A stretch of 58,392 nucleotides of DNA from assembly GCA_934247125.1 (NCBI GenBank), contig CAKQIZ010000003.1, positions 1 through 58,392 on the forward strand. Reading direction: 5' to 3'. This document shows, in pieces, positions 26,218 to 34,160 of this stretch. How positions within the stretch are numbered: the stretch's first letter is position 1; every line of letters starts with the position of its first letter. This stretch comes from an uncultured Clostridia bacterium. Its GTDB lineage: Bacteria; Bacillota; Clostridia; Peptostreptococcales; Anaerovoracaceae. The notes below the pieces were generated by a model. It was not told the DNA's origin and made no database searches. It saw only the letters and a program-made list of their open reading frames with translations. Made by a program: the position numbers and the translations under genes.

Positions 26218-27834
26218 TCAGGCCTCATATATGATGTTGCCGTCCATGACGGTCATTATCACTTTTCTGTCTATCAGTTCAGCATCGGGGATCTTGAACA
26301 GATCCTTGTCTATGACTGCGATATCAGCGAATTTTCCTGCAGAAAGCGTTCCCAGTTCATCCTCTCGGAGAGAGCCGTATGCCGAGCCGTACGTATAGAA
26401 CCTGAGCACTTCGCTGAGTGTCAGCTTTTCAGAAGGAGTCCATCCGCCTTCCGGCATATTGTCATTGTGAACTCTCGTTACAGCTCTGTATATCTCCAGG
26501 AAAGGATGATTGTCAACCACAGGGCAGTCGCTTCCTATCGCGAGAATGCCTGCAGCTTTGTAAAGACGCCTGTACGGGAACGTCTTGTCTGCGCGTTCCC
26601 TGCCGAGGACTTCCGGATAAGGATTTGCGGCAAATGTCTGTGTCAGAGCCAGGTGTTCAGGCTGTACCGATGGTATTATGCCGAGATCTCTGATCCTGTC
26701 GAAGTCTGCGTCATCAACGAGTTCGAGATGCTCGATAGCGTGGCGGCATTCATTTTTTCCGTATTTGTTTATCGCTGCTTCTATATAATCGAGAGCATAT
26801 CTGGCGGATCTGTCTCCACATGAGTGAAGCTTTACGGAAAGTCCGCGTTTGTGAGCTTCAGGAACTGCTTTTCTGATGGCGTCGAGATCGCAGAGTTCTT
26901 CACCTTTGTTGCCCGGTTCATCAGCATAGTCGTCGAGGACGAGTGCGGTATGTGTAGTGATGACTCCGTCCAGGAACTGTTTTACGTGATCTATCCTGAG
27001 TTTTTCCGATGAATACTTTTTACGATCTTCGACTACGGCGTCCAGATCACCTGTGAGATCAGGCGCGGCATGTATCCTCAGTGTGAGTTCGTTATCAGCG
27101 TCCATCTGGTGATAGACTTCGATGCTGCCCATGTTGCCGTGGTAGTAAGGCTGAACGTCGTTGATGGACGTTATGCCAAATTCTTTGGCGGCATCCATGA
27201 ATGAATGTATGACAGCTTTTTCTTCTTCCGGTGTGAAATCAAATGCGTATTTTGTTGCAAGGCCTGCAGCGGCCTCGAGAAGTACTCCTGTAGGATTGCC
27301 GTCCTCGTCGCGTATGATCATGCCGTTTTCCATGTCCGGAGTATTTTTGTCGATGCCCATGATCTTCAGTGCGGCACTGTTGACCCATGCTCCGTGGACC
27401 TCAGCGTGTACCAGACATACCGGGCGATCAGGAAAATATTTGTCCAGCGATGCACATGTCGGCAGCTGCCTGTTGTCCCAGAATACATGGTACCAGGAGA
27501 ATCCTCGGATCCATCCTTCTTTTACAGGATCTTTATCGACTGCTTCTTTTACCATCAGAGCAGCCTCTTCCTCGCTTTTTGCCTTGGCGAGATTCACATA
27601 AGTCTTGAAAAGTCCTCCCATCAGCAGGTGGGTGTGGCTGTCGTGGAATCCTGCCATTACTGTATTGTCCCCGAATTCTTTGATTATCGTATCATTTCCG
27701 ATATATTTTGAAAAGTCACTGCCTTTTTCGACTGCCAGTATCCTGTTGCCTTTTACGGCTATGAATCCTTCGAACGGATCATCGCTGATACTGTCGAATA
27801 TGCAGTTGCTCTTTATTATCAGATTTGCTTCCAT
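26218..27834 (-). CDS. YtcJ-like metal-dependent amidohydrolase
   Basis: 538-residue member of the amidohydrolase superfamily, YtcJ-like group (PF07969 type), expected to hydrolyse an amide bond of a small molecule. Metal-binding motifs are visible: GFHDSHTHLLMG near residue 60, KLHSCGDRSARYAL and HAIEHLEL for the later histidines, and IGSDCPVVD with the catalytic Asp near residue 445. GAGGTG precedes the ATG. A canonical sigma-54 promoter lies about 120 bases upstream with three enhancer palindromes beyond it, so expression should depend on the activator encoded next door. Downstream is the APC permease. N-acyl amino acids or similar would fit, but that is inference. Confidence 0.87.
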   Translation of the reverse strand: MEANLIIKSNCIFDSISDDPFEGFIAVKGNRILAVEKGSDFSKYIGNDTIIKEFGDNTVMAGFHDSHTHLLMGGLFKTYVNLAKAKSEEEAALMVKEAVDKDPVKEGWIRGFSWYHVFWDNRQLPTCASLDKYFPDRPVCLVHAEVHGAWVNSAALKIMGIDKNTPDMENGMIIRDEDGNPTGVLLEAAAGLATKYAFDFTPEEEKAVIHSFMDAAKEFGITSINDVQPYYHGNMGSIEVYHQMDADNELTLRIHAAPDLTGDLDAVVEDRKKYSSEKLRIDHVKQFLDGVITTHTALVLDDYADEPGNKGEELCDLDAIRKAVPEAHKRGLSVKLHSCGDRSARYALDYIEAAINKYGKNECRHAIEHLELVDDADFDRIRDLGIIPSVQPEHLALTQTFAANPYPEVLGRERADKTFPYRRLYKAAGILAIGSDCPVVDNHPFLEIYRAVTRVHNDNMPEGGWTPSEKLTLSEVLRFYTYGSAYGSLREDELGTLSAGKFADIAVIDKDLFKIPDAELIDRKVIMTVMDGNIIYEA

Positions 27835-27956
27835 TGATTCACCTCACTTCTTGTAGATGCGCGATATCCATATGATTTACAGTGCTTGTTGCAGCGCCTG
27901 TGTGAAGGATATCCATGTCGAGTTATAAGTAAAGCTTTACCGGTGCCCATATATAG

Positions 27957-27972
27957 AGCAAGCATCGTGCCA
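27957..27972 (-). promoter_or_regulatory. Sigma-54 (-24/-12) promoter
   Basis: On the minus strand TGGCAC-GATGC-TTGCT is an exact match to the sigma-54 consensus TGGCAC-N5-TTGCW. It points at the amidohydrolase start (27834) and lies between that gene and the sigma-54 activator gene. Confidence 0.92.
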
Positions 27973-28023
27973 ACTCAAAAACGTTGAAAAACAGCCGTTT
28001 TGAAATTCTGGTCAATAAAAAAC

Positions 28024-28041
28024 TGTAAGTTTGCGCTTACA
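28024..28041. promoter_or_regulatory. Enhancer palindrome 1 (UAS)
   Basis: TGTAAGTTTGCGCTTACA, an 18-bp dyad, the copy nearest the -24/-12 promoter (centre about 60 bp upstream of it). One base departs from the TGTAAGT-N4-ACTTACA pattern of the other two. Confidence 0.8.
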
Positions 28042-28093
28042 GTTGTGAAAGAATTTTCAGAAAAAATCAGTGATTGCAATGATCGTCAGCATG

Positions 28094-28111
28094 TGTAAGT
28101 GAAAACTTACA
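28094..28111. promoter_or_regulatory. Enhancer palindrome 2 (UAS)
   Basis: TGTAAGTGAAAACTTACA, a perfect TGTAAGT-N4-ACTTACA dyad. Its centre is 19 bp from copy 3 and about 130 bp upstream of the sigma-54 promoter. Confidence 0.85.
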
Positions 28112-28112
28112 G

Positions 28113-28130
28113 TGTAAGTGCAAACTTACA
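28113..28130. promoter_or_regulatory. Enhancer palindrome 3 (UAS)
   Basis: TGTAAGTGCAAACTTACA, a perfect TGTAAGT-N4-ACTTACA dyad directly next to copy 2, about 150 bp upstream of the sigma-54 promoter and 36 bp from the end of the activator gene. Confidence 0.85.
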
Positions 28131-28165
28131 AAACAACAAAAAATGAATTGCAGAGCCGCATATCT

Positions 28166-29602
28166 CTAACGCTTCTGATTTTTATCAGAAGCCGGGGATG
28201 ATGCGATGCCGAGCCTTTTCATCTTCTGGTGGAGCAGCGGTCTGGATATGTTGAGGAAGTTTGCAGCGTGCGTCTTGTTGTAGCCGAAATGCTGCAGTAC
28301 GTTTTCGATCAGTTCTTTTTCGGCTTTGCGCTTGGTCTCTTCGATGATGTTGCCGTTTGAACTGTAATCCGGCAGAGAATTCTTTTTCGAGATCGTGAAA
28401 AATGCGAAATCGTCCAGCGTAAGCCTGTCGCCTGTAGCGAAATTCATCGCGCGTTCGATCACGTTGCGGAGTTCTCTTATATTGCCGGGCCAGCTGTACT
28501 GTTTCAGGGTTTCAAACACTGCAGGTTCGACGCCGTTGATCTTGAAGCCCAGCTCGGTGTTCAGCTGAGAGATGTAATGGTCGACGAGCTCATCTATGTC
28601 ATCGAGATGTTCGCGAAGCGGAGGGATCTCTATCTTTATTACGTTGAGCCGGTAAAAGAGGTCCTGTCTGAAACGGTTGTCCTTGACCATTTTAAGGATA
28701 TCCTCGTTGCATGCCACTATGACGCGGACGTCTACGGGAACGGATTCGTTGCTGCCGATCGGTTCGACCTCGTGTTCCTGCAGTACGCGGAGAAATTTAG
28801 GCTGTATGCTCAGAGGCATCTGCTGTATCTCGTCTATGAAAAGGGTGCCGTGGTTGGCATACTCGAATTTACCTATTTTGCCTTCTTTGCTGGCTCCGGT
28901 AAATGACCCTTTTTTGTATCCGAAAAGTTCTGATTCCGCAAGGTTTTCAGGGAATGCCGATGCGTTTATCTTTACCATCGGATTGAATTTTCTGTTGCTC
29001 AGGTTGTGGATGGCATGCGCGACAAGCTCTTTACCGGTGCCGGTCTCGCCGGATATCAGCACCGTCGAATTTGATTTCGCAACGGTGGCGATCTGCTGGC
29101 GCAGTTTGTTCATAGGAGGTGATGAGCCTATGATATTGTCGATCGTGTATTTGCTCTGTTCCAGCTTGATGATCTTTTTTTGCAGTTGTTTCAGCTGGTC
29201 GTTGAGAAATGCATTGTAGTCATCGGTAAGCTCGAAGAAGACTTTTTCTTCGTTTACCAGATCGTATTCCATAAGACCTATTTTCTCGCCGTTGTAAATC
29301 AGAGGCACATTCATTGAAATGCCCATGCCGAAGTTTGATTTGTAAAAGACGATCTTTGGTTTTATTATATCGGGTGCGAGGTTCTCAAGCATATGCGTGT
29401 ATGGGAAGACATCATCGACCGACCTGCCGAAGAGCTCTTTTGCCTGCTGGTATGTAGGATCCGTATATCCGATGAGTTTCATGCACTGCTTGTTCATGTA
29501 CCGGATCTTTCCCGACATATCGATGACGATAACGCCGTATACTTCATTGATATAAAAGTCCTGACCGTTTTCGAAGTCAAAGCTGCTGATCTCTTTATGC
29601 AT
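28166..29602 (-). CDS. Sigma-54-dependent transcriptional activator with PAS domain
   Basis: Enhancer-binding protein that uses ATP to open sigma-54 promoters. In 478 residues: an N-terminal PAS sensor (about 10-115), a coiled linker (about 135-152), an AAA+ domain with Walker A GETGTGKE (185-192), a GSFTGA loop (232-237; the usual form is GAFTGA) and Walker B TLFIDEI (253-259), then a Fis-type helix-turn-helix with NKTHAANFLNISRPLLHQKMKRL (cited as NKTHAANFLNIS) near the C-terminus. The start at 29602 is chosen because AGGAAAGAGAG lies 7 bases upstream; longer in-frame starts lack a ribosome site. It almost certainly acts on the three palindromes and the -24/-12 promoter just downstream. The PAS ligand is unknown. 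Confidence 0.93.
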   Translation of the reverse strand: MHKEISSFDFENGQDFYINEVYGVIVIDMSGKIRYMNKQCMKLIGYTDPTYQQAKELFGRSVDDVFPYTHMLENLAPDIIKPKIVFYKSNFGMGISMNVPLIYNGEKIGLMEYDLVNEEKVFFELTDDYNAFLNDQLKQLQKKIIKLEQSKYTIDNIIGSSPPMNKLRQQIATVAKSNSTVLISGETGTGKELVAHAIHNLSNRKFNPMVKINASAFPENLAESELFGYKKGSFTGASKEGKIGKFEYANHGTLFIDEIQQMPLSIQPKFLRVLQEHEVEPIGSNESVPVDVRVIVACNEDILKMVKDNRFRQDLFYRLNVIKIEIPPLREHLDDIDELVDHYISQLNTELGFKINGVEPAVFETLKQYSWPGNIRELRNVIERAMNFATGDRLTLDDFAFFTISKKNSLPDYSSNGNIIEETKRKAEKELIENVLQHFGYNKTHAANFLNISRPLLHQKMKRLGIASSPASDKNQKR

Positions 29603-29718
29603 CTGAGCACTCTCTTTCCTATATTTATTTCCTGCTGTCAGCAGGCATGAATGATACGTAATATTTTCAGCTTCATATCGTAACTTGTCAAGCATAATAT
29701 TGCAGATTTCGGATTGCA

Positions 29719-29745
29719 GAATATTGACAGTCGAATATTGACAGT
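29719..29745. repeat. Tandem 13-bp direct repeat in the divergent intergenic region
   Basis: GAATATTGACAGT occurs at 29719-29731 and again at 29733-29745 (14-bp period). Each copy contains a TTGACA-like core. Related AATATTGC sequences lie at about 29693 and 29779. Could be a regulator binding site or alternative -35 elements. Confidence 0.5.
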
Positions 29746-29762
29746 GTGCGAGAAAAATCCGC

Positions 29763-29790
29763 TTGACAATTTTCAAAATATTGCTATAAT
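29763..29790 (+). promoter_or_regulatory. Strong sigma-A promoter
   Basis: Perfect TTGACA at 29763-29768 and perfect TATAAT at 29785-29790 with a 16-base spacer and an extended -10 (TGC before TATAAT). Transcribes toward the 70-residue frame at 29835. Confidence 0.85.
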
Positions 29791-29834
29791 GGATATGTCT
29801 TAACGATGTTTCTTCATGTTGAAGGTGATGAGTT

Positions 29835-30047
29835 ATGTCAGCTGATTATGCGGATATCAGGCCGCAGGGTTACGCTGAACGAAGTGTTCATAAATGTCGG
29901 AAAGAACAGAAACAAATCGATATTTACCATAGATCGAAATGGATGATGCCCGAAGCGACGCGAGTGCTGCGCATCGGGAACTGTTTTTATCGGGTGGTGA
30001 CCATTAAATTTGTACGCTTAGATGGAAACATATTGTTGGCTGTTTAA
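29835..30047 (+). CDS. Small basic protein of unknown function, or structured RNA
   Basis: A 70-residue frame with a complete gene structure: consensus promoter (29763-29790), AAGGTGAT ribosome site at 29822-29829 matching the 16S tail, ATG 5 bases later, and a TAA that touches a strong terminator. The product is basic with two cysteines and no recognised domain. Codon use differs from neighbours (CGG, CGA, CGC, CCC, TTA and TTG instead of AGA/AGG and CTG), hinting at foreign origin or that the DNA is under RNA rather than protein constraint; hairpins such as CCCGA/TCGGG at 29949-29978 and TGAAC/GTTCA at 29876-29890 are present. It precedes nhaC, so a leader-RNA role is an alternative. Confidence 0.45.
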   Translation: MSADYADIRPQGYAERSVHKCRKEQKQIDIYHRSKWMMPEATRVLRIGNCFYRVVTIKFVRLDGNILLAV

Positions 30048-30087
30048 GACCATGCAAGATTATTTTGCGTGGTCTTTTTATTTTTTC
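30048..30087 (+). terminator. Strong terminator after the 70-residue frame
   Basis: AGACCATGCAA pairs with TTGCGTGGTCT (one G-U pair) around a 7-base loop, followed by TTTTTATTTTTT. Confidence 0.92.
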
Positions 30088-30170
30088 TGCCAATAAACAG
30101 CAGTGATAGCACACTTGGCAGAGGAATTATATAAATCATACTAAATCTATTTATATGAAAGGAGAAAAAA

Positions 30171-31670
30171 GTGACAGAGAAATTACAAAATGAAGTAAAA
30201 AACTTCAATCCGATTCGCGCAATAATAGTAATCCTATTAGTTGTTGCAGTTTCTTATGCTATTGCGTTCACTTTGGTACCGGTAGAAAATCTGGAAAAAG
30301 ACGGCGGTAACATAGGTATCTGGTCATGTGTACCTGCGGTGTTCCTGGTAGTGTACATCTTTGCGACAAAACGAGTTCTTGAGGGACTGATACTGGGCTC
30401 GATTGTCGGACTGATCCTTGCTGCTCCGACAGGCAACCTGATCGGAAACTTAAGCGAAACTGCAACTGGAGTTATGATGGATGAGGACACCGGATGGCTT
30501 ATAATCGTCTGCGGACTCATGGGTTCCATCATCAAGCTTATCGAAGTAAGCGGAGGAGCACAGGCATTTGGAGAATGGGCCGGAAAAAAAGCAAAATCAA
30601 GAGAAGCCGCATTGACGTGGACATATGTTCTGGGATGCATCATCTTTATCGACGACTATCTCAACTCCATGACGATCGGTTCCTGTATGAAGAAACTGAC
30701 TGACAAATACAAGGTGTCACGTGAAATGCTCAGTTATGTTACATCTTCAACGGCTGCACCTCTCTGTGCGTTGGTTCCTATAACCACATGGGCTATATTC
30801 GCAGGACGTATCATGGTCGGTAATGGTTACGGTACAAAGGGTCATGAGATCCAGTCGTTTGTTACCACGATCCCGTTCAGCTTCTATGCATGGGCTGCAG
30901 CAATACTTGTACCACTGGTGATCTGGCATATAGTTCCTGTATTCGGACCTATGAAGAAGGCTGAGGAGAGAGCGATGTCAGGCGGACCTCTGGCGCCTCC
31001 GGGATCAGAGAAGATCGACCTGGGAGCAGGAGAGGTCGAGATCAAAGGCAAGCCTAGACTGCTCAATCTCGTTATCCCTGTTTTCAGCATGATTTTCTTT
31101 ACGATATTATTCGACCTCGATATGCAGTACGGAGTAATCGCTACTATGGCTGTCTGCTTCATTCTCTTCATAGGGCAGAAGCTGATAACTGCAGAAGAAT
31201 TCTGGGACTACAGCGTTGAGGGGCTCAAGAACATGATACTTCCTCTCTGCCTGATGGTTCTGGCATATATCTTCGCGGCAGTAAACGATCAGATAGGATT
31301 CACCCGTTTCGTGATCGACGTTGCTGTTGCATATGCTTCACCGCAGATGCTTCCGGTTATCATATTCATACTTCTTGCAATAACAGAGTTCTTTACAGGA
31401 ACTAACTGGGGAATGTACATAATCGCACTGCCGATAGTAATACCGATCTGCATGGGAACAGGAATACCTGTTGCTCTCGGATGCGGAGCTGTAGTTTCGG
31501 CGGGAGTACTGGGAAGCCACTGCTGCTTCTACTCCGATTGTACTGTAATAACTTCATCCGCTACAGGCTGCGACAACTTCGCGCATGCATGGACTCAGAT
31601 GCCGTTAGGTCTCCTCGCAGGAGCCGTAGCAGCGATAGGATATCTTATCTGCGGATTTTTTATGGTATAG
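30171..31670 (+). CDS. NhaC-family Na+/H+ antiporter
   Basis: Membrane antiporter of the NhaC family, exchanging Na+ for protons; some members instead move amino acids or dicarboxylates. The 499 residues form about 12 helices and include the paired hallmark IIFIDDYLNSMTIGS (near residue 155) and the C-terminal GSHCCFYSDCTVITSSATGCD (near 440). It uses a GTG start after AAAGGAGAAAAAA. A possible promoter TTGGCA/CATACT lies at 30115-30142. Divergent from the sigma-54 regulator, so it may belong functionally with the amidohydrolase and permease, but it lacks the enhancer palindromes. Confidence 0.9.
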   Translation: MTEKLQNEVKNFNPIRAIIVILLVVAVSYAIAFTLVPVENLEKDGGNIGIWSCVPAVFLVVYIFATKRVLEGLILGSIVGLILAAPTGNLIGNLSETATGVMMDEDTGWLIIVCGLMGSIIKLIEVSGGAQAFGEWAGKKAKSREAALTWTYVLGCIIFIDDYLNSMTIGSCMKKLTDKYKVSREMLSYVTSSTAAPLCALVPITTWAIFAGRIMVGNGYGTKGHEIQSFVTTIPFSFYAWAAAILVPLVIWHIVPVFGPMKKAEERAMSGGPLAPPGSEKIDLGAGEVEIKGKPRLLNLVIPVFSMIFFTILFDLDMQYGVIATMAVCFILFIGQKLITAEEFWDYSVEGLKNMILPLCLMVLAYIFAAVNDQIGFTRFVIDVAVAYASPQMLPVIIFILLAITEFFTGTNWGMYIIALPIVIPICMGTGIPVALGCGAVVSAGVLGSHCCFYSDCTVITSSATGCDNFAHAWTQMPLGLLAGAVAAIGYLICGFFMV

Positions 31671-31716
31671 TATAAGAGAAAACTTGCAAACTTCATAAAG
31701 TGATTCATAAATGAAA

Positions 31717-31741
31717 AGCCGGGACGCAAGCTCCGGTTTTT
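31717..31741 (+). terminator. Terminator of nhaC
   Basis: AGCCGGG pairs with CTCCGGTT (with G-U pairs) followed by TTTTT; a second small hairpin TCGCT/AGCGA follows. Confidence 0.65.
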
Positions 31742-31813
31742 CGCTTGTCGAGCGATAAAATCATCTGCCGGCTTCAGAATTTTATGTGATGCTGCCTCAG
31801 ACAGAAGATTTTG

Positions 31814-31842
31814 TTGCTAAAAACAGAACATGGTGTTATAGT
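31814..31842 (+). promoter_or_regulatory. Promoter of the DUF1292 gene
   Basis: TTGCTA at 31814-31819, a 17-base spacer and TATAGT at 31837-31842 with an extended -10 TG. Confidence 0.65.
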
Positions 31843-31883
31843 AATGCTATTGGACAGAAAAATTCTGAGTACGGAGGAAAGAA

Positions 31884-32156
31884 ATGGCTGATAAAAAAGA
31901 TTTATACGGATACGAAGAAGAGGATATCATCACACTTGAATACGATGATGAAACTGCAGAAGAATGTGGGATCCTCGGTGTTTTTGACGCACTGGGCAAA
32001 GAGTATATAGCTCTCAATCCTCTCGGATCTGAAGATGTCTATATCTACGGCTATAAGGAACACGGAGAAGACTATGAGCTGATAGACATCAAGGATGATG
32101 AGGAATTCGAAAAGGTCGTTGCAGAATTCGAAAAACTGGCAGTAGAAGAAGCTTAG
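31884..32156 (+). CDS. DUF1292 (YrzB-like) protein
   Basis: A 90-residue, very acidic cytosolic protein of the DUF1292 family, common in Firmicutes but without a known function. It shows the family pattern of an N-terminal beta-rich segment (EEDIITLEYDDETAEECGIL, shown to 20 residues), then EYIALNPLG, YIYGYKE and a closing EFEKVVAEFEKL helix. GGAGG precedes the ATG. In other Firmicutes relatives lie near alaS and yrrK; here it stands alone with its own promoter and terminator. Confidence 0.85.
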   Translation: MADKKDLYGYEEEDIITLEYDDETAEECGILGVFDALGKEYIALNPLGSEDVYIYGYKEHGEDYELIDIKDDEEFEKVVAEFEKLAVEEA

Positions 32157-32180
32157 TGATGACGTGTATATGACGATAGG

Positions 32181-32217
32181 CCGGCAAGTGGGTCATTTAA
32201 GAAGCTTGCCGGTTTTT
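32181..32217 (+). terminator. Terminator of the DUF1292 gene
   Basis: CCGGCAAG (32181-32188) and CTTGCCGG (32205-32212) form a perfect stem followed by five T. Confidence 0.92.
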
Positions 32218-32337
32218 AGTGTGTGACGGAACAGACTGTATTGTGAAGATACAATGATAAGAAAGCGAAATATATAGCAATTTTGTGCTGTGTAGTATAA
32301 AATAAAAGCTGACTATGTCTGAAAAACGGAGGAACTT

Positions 32338-33726
32338 ATGAAAACTTATGACATTATTATAATAGGAGCCGGTGCGAGCGGGGTGTTCATGTCATATGAG
32401 CTGGCCAGACTCAATACTGATGCCAGGATACTGATGATAGATAAAGGTGCGGTCCTTGAAGATCGCCAGTGCCCTATCAAGGCAGGTGCAAAGAACTGTC
32501 TCAAATGTTCTCCGTGCCACATAATGAACGGATACGGAGGAGCGGGGACTCTTTCGGACGGCAAATACAACATAACGACACAGTTCGGCGGTGATCTGCA
32601 CAATTACGTAGGCGTAGACAAGGCGATGGCACTGATGGAATACGTGGACGAGGTGCTTTGCAGCATGGGCGGCGCAGATGCCAGACTTTACTCGACGGCA
32701 AGCTCCGAGCTCAAGACTGTCGCACTCAGAAACAATCTGCATCTTCTTGAAGCGAAGGTGAGACATCTTGGAACTGACAGGAATGTCAGGATACTGGGCA
32801 AAATATTCGATTTCTGCAGAGAAAGGATAGAAACTGAATTTTATACGACGATCGAAAATGTAGACATAGAGGACGATGGCTCTTTCCTGCTTACGACGAA
32901 CAAAGGCGAACAGTACAGATGTAAAGATCTGGTGATGGCTACAGGCCGTTCCGGATCGAAATGGAGTGCAGAGATATGCGATAAATTCGGCATCAGGCAG
33001 AGGAAAAACCGCGTGGACATAGGCGTCAGAGTCGAACTGCCGGCAGAGATATTCAAGCACATAACAGACGATGTATACGAAAGCAAGATCGTGTACAAGA
33101 CTGATAAATACAATGATATGGTAAGGACTTTCTGCATGAACCCGTATGGGGAAGTCGTTGCAGAGAACACGAATGGCATAGTGACTGTAAACGGTCACAG
33201 CTATGCGGATCCGGAGCTTCGCACAGAGAACACGAACTTCGCGCTTCTCGTATCGAACAAGTTCACTGAGCCGTTTGAGGACAGCAACGAGTATGGTGAA
33301 TCGATCGCAAGGCTTTCGAATATGCTGGGCGGCGGAGTGCTGCTGCAGAGATTCGGAGATCTTGTAAAGGGAAGACGAAGCAGTGCCAGAAGAATGGAAA
33401 AATGCTTCACAAGGCCCACACTCCAGGCTACGCCGGGAGACCTCAGTCTAGTAATACCTAAGAGACAGCTGGATAATATAATAGAAATGATATATGCACT
33501 TGACAAGATCGCACCGGGAACGGCAAATGAAGATACACTGCTGTACGGTGTTGAAGTCAAATTCTACAATTCAAAGATCGAAGTCGACGAACACTTGCAG
33601 ACGGCGGTACAGGGACTTTATGCACTGGGTGACGGGTCAGGCGTGACCCACTCTCTTTCACAGGCCTCGGCGAGCGGCGTGTATGTCGGCAGGATACTGG
33701 CCGAAAAATACGGCAGGAAGGAATAG
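32338..33726 (+). CDS. FAD-dependent dehydrogenase (COG2509-like)
   Basis: 462-residue flavoprotein of an uncharacterised FAD-dependent dehydrogenase family. The N-terminal Rossmann motif IIIIGAGASGVFM binds FAD; residues about 47-80 carry the family cysteine segment CPIKAGAKNCLKCSPC followed by NGYGGAGTLSDGKYN; LVMATGRSGSKW is the second FAD contact; and GLYALGDGSGVTHSLSQA closes the fold. The cysteines are arranged like a redox or metal site. It starts a run of closely spaced genes (6 bases to the next), suggesting one operon through 37012. Electron donor and acceptor unknown. Confidence 0.85.
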   Translation: MKTYDIIIIGAGASGVFMSYELARLNTDARILMIDKGAVLEDRQCPIKAGAKNCLKCSPCHIMNGYGGAGTLSDGKYNITTQFGGDLHNYVGVDKAMALMEYVDEVLCSMGGADARLYSTASSELKTVALRNNLHLLEAKVRHLGTDRNVRILGKIFDFCRERIETEFYTTIENVDIEDDGSFLLTTNKGEQYRCKDLVMATGRSGSKWSAEICDKFGIRQRKNRVDIGVRVELPAEIFKHITDDVYESKIVYKTDKYNDMVRTFCMNPYGEVVAENTNGIVTVNGHSYADPELRTENTNFALLVSNKFTEPFEDSNEYGESIARLSNMLGGGVLLQRFGDLVKGRRSSARRMEKCFTRPTLQATPGDLSLVIPKRQLDNIIEMIYALDKIAPGTANEDTLLYGVEVKFYNSKIEVDEHLQTAVQGLYALGDGSGVTHSLSQASASGVYVGRILAEKYGRKE

Positions 33727-33731
33727 AGAAA

Positions 33732-34160
33732 ATGGGAAAGTTTGCAGAGAGAGCAGTTGCCAACCATAAGAAAAAGTACAACTGTGCACAGGCTGTCGCA
33801 TGCGCGTTCTGTGAGGAGCTCGGCAGGGACGAGAAAGAAGTTTTTGAAATGATGGAAGCATTCGGATTCGGCATGGGGACGATGGGGACATGCGGTGCTG
33901 TGTCAGGAATGGCGGCAGTTGTAGGCATGATAGAATCGGACGGTGCGCTCGATGCTCCGAAATCAAAAAAAGAAAGCTACAAGGCTATGAAAGCACTGAC
34001 AGAGCAGTTCAAGGCAAAGAACCAGTCTGTCATTTGCAGAGAAATAAAAGGCGTTGATACCAAAAAGGTTTTGCGAAGCTGCGACGGATGTGTCCAGGAT
34101 GCAGCAGAGATCCTGGAAGGATATCTGGCTCAGAAGCAAGGAGTGATAGGTATTGAATAG
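33732..34160 (+). CDS. C_GCAxxG_C_C family protein
   Basis: 142-residue protein of the small redox-associated C_GCAxxG_C_C family, named after its motif. Here YNCAQAVACAFCEEL lies near residue 18, GTMGTCGAVSGM near 55, and the trailing cysteines occur in ICREIKG and RSCDGCVQDAAE. Such proteins are thought to bind an iron-sulfur cluster or act in electron transfer, but the role is not settled. It follows the FAD dehydrogenase by 6 bases and overlaps the next gene by 8, so the two may be redox partners. Confidence 0.87.
   Translation: MGKFAERAVANHKKKYNCAQAVACAFCEELGRDEKEVFEMMEAFGFGMGTMGTCGAVSGMAAVVGMIESDGALDAPKSKKESYKAMKALTEQFKAKNQSVICREIKGVDTKKVLRSCDGCVQDAAEILEGYLAQKQGVIGIE

Noticed and set aside
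29991..30005. T-box (GGGTGGT-like) in the region before nhaC
   Set aside because: The match stops after GGGTGGT, the ACCGCG part is missing, it is not next to the terminator, and the rest of the T-box leader is not seen.
30115..30135. Second sigma-54 promoter ahead of nhaC
   Set aside because: TTGGCAG is present, but the -12 GC is absent (TTATA) and no TGTAAGT palindrome lies nearby.
31717..31745. c-di-GMP riboswitch core (GGGACGCAA-like) after nhaC
   Set aside because: Only a few bases agree, the upstream aptamer half is absent, and the sequence forms an ordinary terminator at the end of nhaC.
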